Source of the DNA: Peromyscus leucopus
Taxonomy: Eukaryota; Chordata; Mammalia; Rodentia; Cricetidae
Direction of reading: 5' to 3'
Assembly: GCF_004664715.2 (NCBI RefSeq)
Contig: NC_051071.1
Span: forward strand, 33,090,337 to 33,154,336
DNA: 64,000 bases
In this document: in pieces, positions 1 through 12,295 of the stretch
How positions within the stretch are numbered: position 1 is the stretch's first letter
Layout: every line of letters begins with the position of its first letter
Program-made: the position numbers and the translations under genes
The notes under the pieces: model-generated
The model's database searches: none
Seen by the model: only the letters and a program-made list of their open reading frames with translations
Told to the model about the DNA's origin: nothing

Positions 1-1549
1 GATAAAAAGAACAAATTCACTAAATGTTCACATGGCTGGAAGAATTAGCATACACCAAATACCCACTCAGTTCTCTAAACCTCTCTGTCTCCCTGGTGGT
101 TCACTTTGAATCATATGACAAGATTTGACCAATGGGCTGGTAGTGAGCCTGAGGCGAAAGTCCTTACTGCTCCTCCCCCCATTGATTTTCCCTCACCTAG
201 CAACTGTAGTCATCACATTTTCTAGACAATGGAGGAGGGGAGCCAACTCAAGCTTAGCATTACAAAGTAAGAAATCTTCGCTGATTATGTCAACTGGGAC
301 TGTAGGTCATGTGTTGACTCCAGCACTATGCCTGGACTACCTGTTCTCCCTGAGGTGTATTTGACTTGACCTCTGGGAGTCCCTTGATTTTATCTTTTGA
401 GAATTATTTGCTGGTGGTCTTCTCTTCCCCTGCCTATTTATAAGTCCCCTGAAGTCAATGTGGTGAGAACCATTTGGAAGGAGAGAGTATTCACAGGCAG
501 AGTGTAGTATGACAGAAACGTGCATAAGACTGAACTTCACTGAAAAAAATATGAGAAAGGATTGTCTTTTGGGGGGCATTTTTAGTTGGCCCCATCTGAG
601 GCAAGTTATCTCCATCACAGACAAGTGAGCTGATTTTAGCTTTATATCATTTAATAGCTGATGATTCTCTGACTTTGATTTTCAGTCTTTGGTACTTTTT
701 TATACCTTTATATCAAAGTGTGAAAATTAAAAGTTTACCTAAAAGAGTTTTACATTTATTTCACACAAGGACTGTATTTTATAATGGGAGTTCAGACAAG
801 CTACAGAGCACACAATATCAATTACTGCCCAGTGGATAGCATGAGGATTTATAACTTCAGACATATGCTTCCTATAAGTTGAGAACCAGAGTGTTTATGT
901 AGTTAGGTTTTGGCATGGAGCTGGGAATGTCTGGCTAACACCATGACAGGGCCCTAACTCTCTGGACTACAGTCAAGTGCATGTCACCCTAACTGTATGA
1001 TATTTATAATGCATAGCATGCCAGTTGTCACTTTGTCCCTGGGCCCCACAAGAAAGCAGGTCAGAATCCACAAGAATGATGTGAAATCTCACCTGAGCTG
1101 CAGGATAAAAGGCCAATGACCATTGGGCTATTGCTGGTGGTACCACTCAAAGTTGATGCATGCCTGCTGAGACCTGATGCTTGGAAGCCTCTATTTAGGT
1201 TGGTCCCAAGAAATTAGGATTTGTCCAATCTGGCTTGCAATGACAGTGAGAGCCTCTCTGCCCAACCGTTTTGTTACACTTTTGTAGTTATTGAATTTCC
1301 TGTCAAGAATGCTGCTGTCAGTTTCTCTGTTCTCTAGCTGACCAGTTCATGGTGTGTACTCAGCGGCAGATCCATGAACAGTTCTCAACTGTGATCACAT
1401 GAGTAGATGGTAGGAGAGCGCTGATAGTTCAATTCCTCATTCATTAAGCAAATAACAAGCTGACACCTATCATATACCCGGAGCCATCAGAAGGCAGTGA
1501 TGGGGAAAGCAAACCAAGGTTTCAATCTAGAGGGCATCTTTGCTGTTAA

Positions 1550-1877
1550 TACACTTTATTGGAGAAATTATTTTGGCCACTCTACGTAGTTAAAAGGATA
1601 TTTATTTAATGGCGTAACTCACAAATTAAGTAATAGGTAGGTCGCAGCGTCTAGGGAAGGTGTATCGCAGTCCAGCGGTGTTCTCTGGAGCTCTGCACAG
1701 TCCACCTTCACCGTTCAGCGTCCCGGCACAGAGAGAACGCACAGAGAGAGAGCTGGCCCATCCAGCTTTCGGGTCTCCAGGCGCCTCCCCTAGCCCTGCC
1801 TCGTAGGCGTGACAGTTGCCAGAGTCTCAATGGGGGTTGGAACTTCCAGATCCAAGCTGGAATGGCTACCCACTACA
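1550..1877 (-). mobile_element. GC-rich LTR-like element (probable solo LTR), antisense
   Basis: A block that is clearly more GC- and CpG-rich than its AT-rich surroundings. Read on the minus strand it begins TGTAGTGGGTAGCC, contains a CpG-bearing middle part and ends with an AATAAA-type signal (taaataaatatcc) followed by a short tail, as expected for a retroviral-type LTR. I recognise the sequence as a rodent repeat but cannot name the family with confidence. No internal retroviral sequence is seen on either side. Confidence 0.5.
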
Positions 1878-1939
1878 CCAGTGGGATGGGGAGCTGAACT
1901 TCCCAGGAGAGATGGGCCTGAGCAGTCAAAGAGCTAACA

Positions 1940-2253
1940 ATTGAGAGATTGTACCAGACGATGAGGATAAGCATGAGGTCCTGAGATGGGATCCCCATCA
2001 ATATGTAAAAAGCTGAGCTTGGCCACACACCTGATCCCAGGGCTGGAGAACCAGAGGCAATTGGATCTGGAGAGTTGATGTCAGTCTGTCTAGCCAAATG
2101 AGAGACTTTGTCTCAAAAAGCCCAGATGCAGAGCTCAGCAGGTAAAGCTATCTGTTGTGCCAAGTGATGGCTTGAGTTTGGGCCCTGAGACACACAGTAG
2201 AAGGAGAGACACAACTCCTATAAGTTACCTTTCAACAAACATCCACATCTTTG

Positions 2254-2256
<3 letters not shown>
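1940..2256 (+). mobile_element. Composite tRNA/B1-type SINE (B4-like), sense, with CA tail
   Basis: The segment contains a 'tgatcccagggctgg...gagagactttgtctcaaaaa' B1-like part, then a 'cagagctcagcaggtaaagc' tRNA-like box and the usual lead into a (CA)n tail. It is diverged. The same architecture occurs in reverse at 59640-59910 and in the sense direction at 42845-43120. Confidence 0.45.

Positions 2257-2304
<48 letters not shown>
2257..2304. repeat. (AC)24 microsatellite
   Basis: An uninterrupted AC dinucleotide run at the tail of a SINE. Likely length-polymorphic. Confidence 0.98.
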
Positions 2305-2305
<1 letters not shown>

Positions 2306-5300
2306 AGAGAGAGGGGGAGCATCATTTTACTGGCGCATTGTGGTCAGGAATTAGGGAAAAGCACCAGGTGGCCCAGAGAAACAAAGGAACACAATGTCTG
2401 TGAGTCAAAGAGGGTCATTTTGAGAAGTAATCAGAACCACAGCAAAGCCTTTGTTTTCCATCCCCTCTCTTTCCCTCCCTGTATCCTCTAGTCTCCAGTT
2501 AGTTCAGGGTGCAGAACAGATGTTTCTGAAGGTCTTCACAGAATCCAGGGCCCTGGGTTTCCTCTTGACTCCCCACAATGCATGTGAAGACCCAGCAGAT
2601 AAAGAGATAATGGTCTCTAACTACAAATGCAAGCCTTGCACTCTGGGGTTGTATTATCAGCAGGCCTCATACTTTCCTTCCCACTTTCCCTGGTGGAGAA
2701 TTGAAAAGACACTCCAAGTAAAGGCTCAGAATCATCACAAAACCTGTACACGATCAGCATAAATGTCTCATTCTGGATGAATCTACTTCAATTATATATT
2801 TAATTCAGCTGAGAGCTCCCCAAAGAAGGGTTATTCTGTATTCACCAGCAAAAGTATTCCTGATAACCCTCCTGGGGAAAATGATTTGGCAAAAATTCAT
2901 GCAACCATTTTTATATGAATGCACAAAAACTTGAAGGTTATTAAGTCCCTGCTTCTGACAGCCCCTGCAGTTACAAATAAAGCAACTAATGAGAAGAAAA
3001 ACTAGCCCACCGCCTTATTCCCAAAGCCCCAGCCATCTTTATGCAAGAACGCCATGACAAATGATACTTCTCACCTTGCTAGCATGCTCCTTCTCCGAGT
3101 ATAGATTTAGATGGATAACGTGACTACAAGAGTTAGGCCCTGGAGCTGATGATTGCCTCTGGCACCCATCGTATGAAATTTGGGTGGAATTTCTAAGTGC
3201 CAAATGAAATCATCATACCAGGCTAAGTTGAACTCAGCAAGTGAATTTATAAAAATTAAAAGGTCTGAGCAGTAACGCTCACAAACCCATTTGTCTCATT
3301 TTTCCTCATTAACATTTAATTGAAATGAACTCTGGTAACCGTAAGGAAAGTCACATTATTTCCTGCTAGCAGATAAAAGAAGGTAATTTTTTTTAAAGCA
3401 TCTAACACTCCTTGGGTTGGGCACGTTACACTATTTCACAACTGGTGTCTGTGAAAACATACTTACCAACACAATGCCAATAGAAGAGACATCATTTCCA
3501 TCAGAATAAGGCCGCATTTCAACATTTACAAAACATGAGTGGCTGTGTTTGAAGCCACAATTAAAATAGCTTCTGCACGAATTTGAAAATGTGAATTGGC
3601 CCCCTACCATGGAAAACTAATTTAAAGGAAATGGAAAGTCAAAATATTGTCATCTGAAATAATTACCTTATATAGACACAGTCATTCATTTATCTGCCAC
3701 TTTGCTGTATTATGTGAGAGAATTGATATGAAAACACTCTCATGTATGCATCAGAGGGTCCAGCAATGTAAGAATATGGGAAAATATGAGAATGTCTTCA
3801 ATGGGTTCCTGAGGCTCCTGATGTATGTAATGGAATTTAAAAGCTTCCAAGTGTTGTGGCGGGACTGACCAGCAGAAATTCCTTCTCCATGTAGCTCTCT
3901 TGTCCTATCAGTTCTGTCCAGATGAAAAGATAGATCCATGCCAAGATCACCAGAAGCCTCCCCGTGAGTTCTACATGTCTCTGTGGTATCCAACATTGTC
4001 TCACATTCCTGCTTGTTATAAACAGCACTCCCTCCTGCTTCTACAGTTTCTAGATCTTTCCCTAAGTTCCTTCTCTCCTCTGATGGCTTCTCTTTGATCT
4101 TCTCTCAGGGGTCATTTGTTTGTTCTCTCAATATTGGTCCTCTCCACCATTCTGCCTCAAATTCACCTGCATTCTTACTCTGGGACAAAACTGTGGTGAG
4201 AACATGTTGAGTTGAAGCCTCGATAAGCTAAGTGGTCTACCCAAGCCCTGACTTCTATAGCCTACGAATGCAAGGAGTTTGAAAACAAGGCCCTTCCTGA
4301 TGTAATTAAGGTAGCTTCTAAGATGGGGTCAAACTGTGTTTAGTGCATACTGTAAAGTCAACCTCAGACAGTCTCACTGTCACAGTGCTGGAAGGTGTTT
4401 ATTATGCAGATTGCTGGGACAGAAAAGACATCAATGGTCTTCCAAGGACAGGGCCCTGCATGCTATAATATCAACCTGCCAGTCACTTTTTGCCTACTAC
4501 TGCAATAGCAGCACAGCAGACATGGGGGTAATCAACCCCCTCTGATTCGATCTGAGGCCTGCTTCGCAGGAGATTTATCCTGTTTGGTACTGTAAATCTG
4601 GTTAAAAGCCATGACTGGGGAGGTTATAAGTCCAGTGGAGAACCTAGTAGTTTTGTTTCACTAAATGACTCTGTTATTAAGCAACTTTAATATTTATGTT
4701 TATACCCACAGATTCATGCTTCTCTCAGCCTTGGGTAGAGAAGATTCTTTTGCAGTGGTAGTGGTCAAGGCAGGGATTCATAACTGGTCAAAATGCTGGA
4801 AATCAGTTATTGTAAGTGTTCAGCCATATGTGGGTCCCCACTCCTGGACTCAAGGAACATCTGGGAAGAACAGGCAGAAAAAATGCAAGAGCCAGAGGAT
4901 GGGGGAGGAGAGCCTTCTGTCAAATGGGAGCTGGCTGGTGCAGGAATCAGCTTACAGAAGGTGTGGTTGCCTGCACAAGATGTGTACAAGACAAGTCAGC
5001 CAAAATTCCAGCCTTGATGGGGAGGAGATTCCAAGGCCTGACTGCTAGCTAAGGGGCTATTTTGCAGATGATGGCTGAAGAGGAAGGAAAGTCACTTCTC
5101 TGTGGGGGCATGAGTGCCCAAAGCCTCAGTGGATGGCCTCAAAACCATGTGCATATGGTCAGTACTAATTGCACTCAGGGAGCTATTAATAATAACAATA
5201 ACAAAAAGAACATGAAATCAGGAAGAGGATGGATTTTTGAGGCCTCAGGAGAGAGTTAGAGGGAGGTAGTAGGGGTAGATTATTTTAAAACCAAACAAAA

Positions 5301-5338
5301 CCAAGAAGAGGACAGATGTACACAGAGTAACAATAGTG

Positions 5339-6198
5339 CCTTAGTTAGGGTTCTAGTTCTGTGATAAAAACACCCTGACCAAAGTCAACTAAAGAATAAA
5401 TAGGCTCATTTCATTCTACAAATCTCAGGTCACAAGTCCACCTCTGAGGGAAGTCAAGGCAGGAACTCAAGGCAGGAACCTGGAGGCAGGAACTGAAGCA
5501 GAGGCCATGAAGAAGTCCTACTGACTTGTTTGTCAAGGCTTGCTCAGTCTGCTTTTTTATAGAACCCAGGACTACCTGTCTGTGGGTGGCACACCATGTG
5601 CTTGGCCTCTCACATTGATCACTGTGTAAAAAGTGCCCACAGGCTTGCCAATCTTTTTATTTTTATTTTTTTCCTTTTATTTTATTTTACAATATCATTC
5701 AGTTCTGCATAACAGTCACAGATTCCCTTCCTGCCCCCCTCCCCTTCCCCCCAGCTCACCCCCCGTTCCCACCTCCTCCAGGGCAAAGCCTCCCCCGAGG
5801 ACTGAGATCAACCTGGTAGACTCAGTCTAGGCAGGTCCAGTTCCCTCCTCCCAGATTGAGCCAAGCGTCCCTGCATAAGTCCCAGGTTTCAAACAGCTAA
5901 CTTATGCAATGAGCACAGGACTTGGTACCACTGCCTAGATGCCTCCCAAACAGATCAAGCCAGAAAGAGGAGGGTTTATATGAGTGAGAATTGTTGAAAC
6001 CAAGGTTGAATAAAGCATGGGGACAAATAGCCAAAGAATGGAAACACATGAACTATGAACCAAAGGCTGAGGGGCCCCCAACTGGATCAGGCCCTCTGAA
6101 TAGGTAAGACAGTTGATAGGCTTGCCAATCTTATGGAGGCATTTTCTCAATTGTGCTTTCTTTACCTCAGATAACTCTAGCTTTGTGTTAAGTTGACA
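5339..6198 (-). mobile_element. MaLR-type LTR (MT-like), antisense, split by an L1
   Basis: The left part (5339-5655) starts 'ccttagttagggttctag' and includes 'gaagtcaaggcaggaactcaaggcaggaacctggaggcagg' in pieces typical of a rodent MaLR LTR read backwards. The right part (6133-6198) continues with 'atggaggcattttctcaatt' and ends at 'aagttgaca', the LTR start on the minus strand. The two parts are separated by the L1 insertion at 5656-6117. Related copies occur at 10331, 18403, 56519 and 62021. The exact subfamily name is uncertain. Confidence 0.7.
5656..6117 (-). mobile_element. 5'-inverted (twin-primed) L1 3'-end insertion
   Basis: The left part (5656-5962) is the reverse complement of a rodent L1 3' UTR: a T-rich run (the poly-A tail on the minus strand), a C-rich tract, then 'ggactgagatcaacctggta' and 'cagatcaagcca'. 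At about 5962/5963 the orientation flips and the remainder (5963-6117) reads as L1 on the plus strand, ending 'gaataggtaagacagttgat'. The whole insert is flanked by identical 15-bp copies of 'aggcttgccaatctt' at 5641-5655 and 6118-6132. This is the standard signature of target-primed insertion with 5' inversion. It interrupts the older MaLR LTR. Confidence 0.85.
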
Positions 6199-6206
6199 AA
6201 AATCAA

Positions 6207-6262
6207 GCAACCAACCAACTAACCAATCCACCAACCATCCATCAACCAACCAACCAACCAAA
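6207..6262. repeat. (CAAC)n-like simple repeat
   Basis: An imperfect CAAC/CCAA tetranucleotide run just beyond the MaLR LTR boundary. Confidence 0.9.
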
Positions 6263-6274
6263 ACAATCAGAAAA

Positions 6275-7210
6275 AGTAGCCAAGTAAAGATGGAGGCAGC
6301 CTGGAGTTAGGTCGGCACCAGATAAAGAATGACCTGGAAAGTCCTGGATCACTGAAAGCTGGAAGAGACAAGGGAAAGTCACAGGCTAGCCCTTCAGAGA
6401 GGGCTTGGCTTTGCTAGCATCACAATTTTTGTCTCCTGGTGTTGACACAGTAAAATTCTGATTGCTTTACTTCTTCCATGTGTGGAAAACTGCCACAGCA
6501 GCCCTTTTGAAATTAATACTAAATGGGTAATAACCCCCCATGTCCCAGGTGAGCTGAGATACTCTGCACGGGAAAGTTGACACATTGGTAACATCCTCTG
6601 CAGGCAGTTAGGAGCTGGGATGAACCCAAGAAGACCACATACCAACTTTTGTTGGTATCTACAGCATTGAGAGGGCTGGGAACCAGACCTACAAATCCGT
6701 CTTCCATCCCCAAAGTTTCTTTACCTGTCCTGTGAAATCTACCCCTTTCTGCACCTTGGCACACAGTTCCCACTGCTTTGGAGAGATTGCTGCCCTCCAC
6801 TGTTCTGATTAAAGGGCAATCCTCTTCTGTAAAGGTCTGTCTCCTCTTTCTTTTATTTTTATGTTGCCTTGATCAGTGTTGATCTAACAGATACATCCAG
6901 CAAAATCAGACCCCAGAGTCTCTTTGTCCCAGTGGCTCCCAGTAACACAGCTCCAGCCAAATACCTTCTGAATGTCACACTGGGCATCATATAGACTTCT
7001 TTTCAGGATGTGTACCATACCTAGAGCTCACGACTACTGGATGCTTTGGCATCGATGCTAGAGACTTGGCATTCACATTCCTAGTCATGTCTCTTTACAG
7101 TGTCTAAATGGATGCTGATTTGAGAGACAGCAGCAAGATACAGCACCTTGCCCAATTCTACTTCCTACTCATTGTTCCCACTCAGGCCTGCTGCTCCTGC
7201 TATTCAGTCT
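6275..7210 (-). mobile_element. MaLR internal-region remnant adjoining the LTR
   Basis: The segment shares several blocks, in the same order and orientation, with 18840-19345. Examples are 'gctggaagagacaaggga', 'taaaattctgatt', 'gtcacactgggcatc' and 'cagcagcaagat'. Both copies lie immediately beyond the same kind of antisense LTR, so I interpret them as internal sequence of a MaLR provirus. This copy carries about 370 extra bases (roughly 6519-6887) that are absent from the other copy. Confidence 0.55.
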
Positions 7211-7229
7211 CTCGACCTATCATATAGGC

Positions 7230-7720
7230 TGACAATCATTCTTAGTCCCTGTGAGATGTGAAGCAGAGATTCATTACTCCTTCTACAGGGTTTAGAACAC
7301 TCTCCAGTGTCTACAAAGCTCCGTTTTAAACTTCTTTTAAATAAGATGAGCAATTTTAGAACCATTTAGAACTATCCTGCTTCTTGACCCAAACTTGAGG
7401 ACAGCGAGACAGCAGCATCGTCCAGGAAGTAAAACACAGCCATTACCTAGGTGGCTCTGGAAAGCAAGTGTCCATATAAGCCAGTCCTCTGCAATCCATC
7501 TCACATTGTGGACTCTCTGCCTTCCTCTGATATGATTTGTCTCTGTCTCTGACCCCTCACCCACCTCATCTGGCATGGTCTTTCCCTTTCCTGTGTCTTC
7601 TCATCTTCATACCATTGCACTAGTGTGATACAACTTTTTCCACACCCTTTCCAGGTCTTCCTTTAAGTTGGAGTGTGATGATCTGTATATTATCCCTTGA
7701 GGAGGCTGTCAGCTCTTCAA
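7230..7720 (+). repeat. Ancient L2-like remnant
   Basis: A diverged segment with the layout of an L2 3' end ('...gtctgtcagctcttcaaagaaggga'-type phrase near 7707, preceded by C/T-rich text). Assigned from general resemblance only. Confidence 0.3.
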
Positions 7721-7770
7721 AGAAGGGATTATGTTTTCCTCCTGTCTGCACCTTAAAGTGTTGCATAAGG

Positions 7771-7810
7771 TGTTCACAGTCTGCATACAGTGTTCACAGT
7801 CTGCATACAG
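7771..7810. repeat. 20-bp perfect tandem duplication
   Basis: Two adjacent identical copies of 'tgttcacagtctgcatacag' (7771-7790 and 7791-7810). Confidence 0.98.
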
Positions 7811-9429
7811 TGGGTGATGCAAGGAACCTCTTTGAAATGAGTAACTTTTTGTGTGTGGCCTTTTAGCATCTTCTACATCCCTTCTGGAACCTAACGACAG
7901 AGAAGACTAAAAATGGATCTTAAGTACCAAATGATAGTCCCCTCCCCCACTATTAGCGGCAAGACTTGTGGGATATATGATAGTTGCTCACTGTTTAGAT
8001 TTCAACAAAGCACAACACCCTACAGTCTGCTGACGGATTACAGGCAGCACATATTTCACAAGGAAACAGCAGAGCATGCCAGCAGCAGAGGAGATGCCAG
8101 GGAGATTAACGACAAGGAATAGGATTTCCAGAAAATCAAGGGCAGTGAGTGAAACCCTAAGCAAATGAGAAAATGGAAGTGTGACATTTTACCTGATGAA
8201 GACATATGAGAATATCAAGGTCTTTGTCATTTCTGAAGCCAGCTTTATTCACGTGGGACCTAGAACCCACACAGGAATTTGATATCTGCCATTCTGCTCA
8301 GAACATTCTCTAGCTGCCACGGAGCCAACAAAGACACTGTTCTTGTTCAAAGAGCATTTTCAACATCTGCATCATTTCAAGAATGCCCAGTCTGTAGGTT
8401 CTAGGGCAGCTCAGGGTTTTAGTGTTGGTAAAGAAGTGGCAGTGGAAGGCAAAGCCAGAACCTCAGACGTAGTTATCACATGTCTCCTCATCAGAAGAGC
8501 CCTGTTGGCTCCAATTGGAAGTCTAAGGAGTGAATGGGAACAAAGGAGGAGACTCAACTCTTCTCAAACCTCATCTTCAGTCTGCTAGCAAGTCCTGATG
8601 AGTTAACATTTTAAATAGATTGAGGACAATGGTCCCCACTGCAGTCACCTTGGTGCAGACTCCACAAGATTGTCTAGATGGTTATAAGCACCTCCTGACT
8701 GTTTCTGTTTCCACCCTTAGCTACCTTCTATTTGTCTGTTCCATATAGCAGCCATGGTCTTCTGAATCACACTCAGCCAGGGTCAGACCCTAAGTGCCCT
8801 TAGTGGTGAACAGTGTCTTCTGTCCTTGGCACCTGGGGGAAATCAGAAGTTGCTTTCCCACCACATCTGTGGCATTAAGCTCAAATCAGAAGCAGGGGTA
8901 TGGCAGATCCTTGCAACTCCATCACTTTCTCTGCAATAGTCACCAAATCCTTTATAGTTAGAAGTGTTCAAATCAACCGAAAATGCAAATGATATTTGAG
9001 TTGCATGGGAAGCCACCCCCTTCAATCATGTTCTTGTCAGATATATTTTATTCCAGTTGACACTCAGGATTTCTTAGATAAGGGGGTAACCTTCCAGATA
9101 TGTGTGCTGGTTTTGGAGAGAAGACTCCAGTTCAAATCCTTTCTTTTCTTGGCTCACTTGCTTTTTCAGGTAAGTTAGATACGCTCCCTGAATCTTTTTT
9201 TCACCTGTACAATTGGACAATAATGTGTCCTTTAGGAAACTGCATCCTTTTATCCTGAATTGTATTCACTTATCTTGAATTCTGTTGGGATATTCCTCTC
9301 CATAGGATCTGCTTCATAGAATTCAGCTCCCCGTTCCTGGAATTTCCTTCTCTACCACCAACAAATCACCAGTGCAGTTATTTTTTCACTTTTAATTGTT
9401 CTGAATGTCACGCTTCTTCTCAATATTAC

Positions 9430-9525
9430 AAGTGAGTTCCTGGATAGTAAGGAACATATCTCATTCATCTTTTTATCCTCAGTCCCTAATTTGGTACTGT
9501 TTGTTGAATGAATGAACAAATGAAT
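9430..9525 (+). repeat. L2 3'-end remnant
   Basis: The text 'gttcctggatagtaaggaac...cctcagtccctaatttggtactgtttgttgaatgaatgaa' (in pieces) matches the characteristic end of L2 elements. Confidence 0.5.
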
Positions 9526-10330
9526 TCCCAGGCGCAAACAAGGTGTGTCTCATAAATGTCTCATAATTTTATTTTCCAAGATATGGAAACCTTTGTTATG
9601 GTAAGTCATATCAGGGCACTAAAGTAGAAGGAAACGCTACAGTATGAAGGAAAACAATCATAAAAAATGATTTGATATTACGCAGAGTGGTAAAAAAAAA
9701 TCATCAAACACCAAATACTGGTGATAAGGGTGGTGGGATGGGAACTTCTCTGAACTTGAGGAGTGCAAATGGACACAAACCTGCAGGAAATGACACTGCA
9801 GATGGACATCATTCTATCCATGCTTCTACTCCTGAATAAATTCAGGAGTGGACAAATGGGTTAAAACACAAGACTTTTAAAACAATGAAGAGTATAAAAT
9901 AAAGAGTAGGCATTCGTTAACCAAAAGTTTTATAATAGTTTCCACAATCTCAGGTACACTAGGCAAGCCCCCTAAATATTTGTCGTTGGTTTACAAGTCA
10001 CATGTGTTTCATTCACTCATTCACTTAGTCATTTAGCACATATGTGGAAGCAACCTTTACTGGTTACACACTGTCATTCTGCTCCTGGGGATAGATCATT
10101 GAGAGAGAAATCTTCCATTTGACTTGGCCGGTGTCCTTTGAGATAACATTAGAGTTATATCTGCTCCAGTTCCTGTAGCTAGTGATGGAGAATGTTTGCT
10201 ATTATTTGTGCTTGATGAGTAACAAGGGCTTGGTAAATATGAATCCTCATGGGATATGTTGATGCATTAATCCATGCATTTGAGATGATGGTTTCCTAGG
10301 AATGTGCTCAGAGCATTAAGAATGCCATCG

Positions 10331-10705
10331 CTCTGGTTTGATTTTTGTTGCTATGATAAAACACTCTGATTGAAAGCAAAACCTTTTTTTTTTTTTTTTT
10401 TTTTTTTTTTTGGCTTCCATTTCTAAGTCATAGTCCGTTACTGAGGAAGTCAGGATAGGAACTCAAGCAAAAACGATGGACACTCTGCTGGCTGGCTCAC
10501 TCTCAGCCTCATGCTTAGTTAGCTATTTTAGAAAGCCTAGGACTGCCTGCACAGGATGGTACCACTCACATCAATTAATAATAAAAATAGTCCTTTACAG
10601 ACATGTGATAGCTGATCTGATCTGGACAGTTCCTCAGTCAAGTCCTGCCTCTCAAGGTATTCTGGTCTGTGCCAAGTTGACAACTGTAGCTAACTAGGAC
10701 AGCCA
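10331..10705 (-). mobile_element. MaLR-type LTR, antisense, with internal T30
   Basis: Starts 'ttgttgctatgataaaacac', contains 'ggaagtcaggataggaactc' and ends 'gccaagttgacaactgtag'. It is the same family as 5339-6198. A run of 30 T residues (10384-10413) sits where the LTR polyadenylation region is expected. Confidence 0.65.
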
Positions 10706-11579
10706 TGGTCTAGTTTTCCAATGTCTTTGAATTTTAACTCATTGAGAATTTCTCCAACTCTTAATGCTCTCAATCATATTATTGACAAACATTTACTCAT
10801 ACTAAAACCAATCAGCTAAACATACCCAAGCTTCATGTCTTTCTTTGTGTTCAACTCCTCAACTAATTAGGAGTCAACTTTCTTCTTTCCCCAAGCCAGG
10901 AACTGGAGAGAATATAGGATGACCAGATACAGCTGAAGATGGTTAAGATGGTAAAACTGCATCCTACTGTAAGAGTGGATTCATACCATTGTACATTTGC
11001 CAAGGCTTATCAAAAGTACCCAAGCAAGAGTGAATCCTATTATAAACCAGGGGCTTGGCTGAGTATGATGTGCCAGTGTGGGTTCACTGACTGTAACAAA
11101 TAGATACTCTTGAAGGGATGATGTGGAGGAGGTTGTGTGTGCAAATATGGGCAATTTCCATACTGTCTGGTCAATTTCCTATCAGCTATCAATGAAGGTG
11201 GAAAAAAAAAAAAACACTGAGGTCTGGATCCACCTACAGAGATTCTGATTAAAATGGTTTGGATCTGGTCTGAGTGTCTTACCTCCCACATACCTGTGAA
11301 ATGATTCTGATATTCAGTAGAGTTAAGAGATACATTACTTTAAATGGAAAAAAAGTCCAGATATGGCATCTCATCTGCTAAGCAACCTTCCTAAGTGGTG
11401 GGAAATTCTGTAGCATAGAATTAGCAAGCTTAGCCAGCTTGTTCAATGCTCCACCTGAATTTCTAAATATGTCTTCTAAGACTTCTTACCTTAACTCCTT
11501 TGCATATGTGTACATATATTGACACATGTGCTCGCACACTAAGCAAGTTAGCTTATATCTTTAGAATATAAGGTATTGT

Positions 11580-12295
11580 TTTCTATTTCCACGTCTTTGT
11601 CCATTCTGTTTCTTCTGCCTGGAACACTCTTCCTCTCTTCCTTGACTACTTAGCTTTCACCTATTTTCAAAATTCATTGAAAGTCTGTCTGCCAGGGAGG
11701 TTTTCTCTGGGCTCACAGAGCACCCCAGGGGTGTTTCTGCAGCAACCCTCCTGATGATACAGAAGCATTAACTTCCACGCTGCTCTGAAACACATCATGT
11801 GCTCCCAGCCATCTGACACTGCACTGTCACCAGTTCAAAAGCTCAGTACTCTTTGGCCTGACTCTGCACCCCAGTCATTGTCCTTCTCCATTCTCTTTCT
11901 GCCATGGAAATTTTGCCAGGATACATTTCTTTGTGCCCTCCATCTCTTCCACTCTCTCCTGTCATTAAAACCAACTAATCCTAAGATCTCAGTTCAGGTA
12001 GCACCTTTCTGTGGATGCCTTCTGAGCTCTCTCCTACACTGAAGGCCAGTTTCCATTCGTTATACTCACGAAACTATGTTTCTCTCTTATTCTGAACTCA
12101 TATACACATTTTGGTGATATTACATGCCATCTCTCTGGACCTGGCCACAGACACATGAGAGCAGGGGCATGATTTTTCTTGCCCATCACTGTACTTCCAG
12201 CATCCACCATCACACCTGGTTTCCAGCCCACATCCTTTGAACATTTGAAAATGAGAATTAATGAATGAGTGCCCAGCACACAGTAAGTACTTGGT
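11580..12295 (+). repeat. Ancient L2-like remnant(s)
   Basis: C/T-rich text with 'cttctgcctggaacactcttcc', 'cagttcaggtagcacc' and 'gagcaggggcatgatttt...cacacagtaagtact' recalls the conserved L2 3' region in the sense direction, perhaps two adjacent fragments. Diverged. Confidence 0.45.

Noticed and set aside
5935..6261. 108-codon frame with a W/G/D-repeat start
   Set aside because: It is the translated CAAC repeat plus the MaLR and the inverted L1 piece.
8843..9025. Frame containing 'MPQMWWESNF', considered as the NLWWDAF Ldb2 exon
   Set aside because: Only the WW pair matches. The surrounding residues and position downstream of the other exons are wrong.
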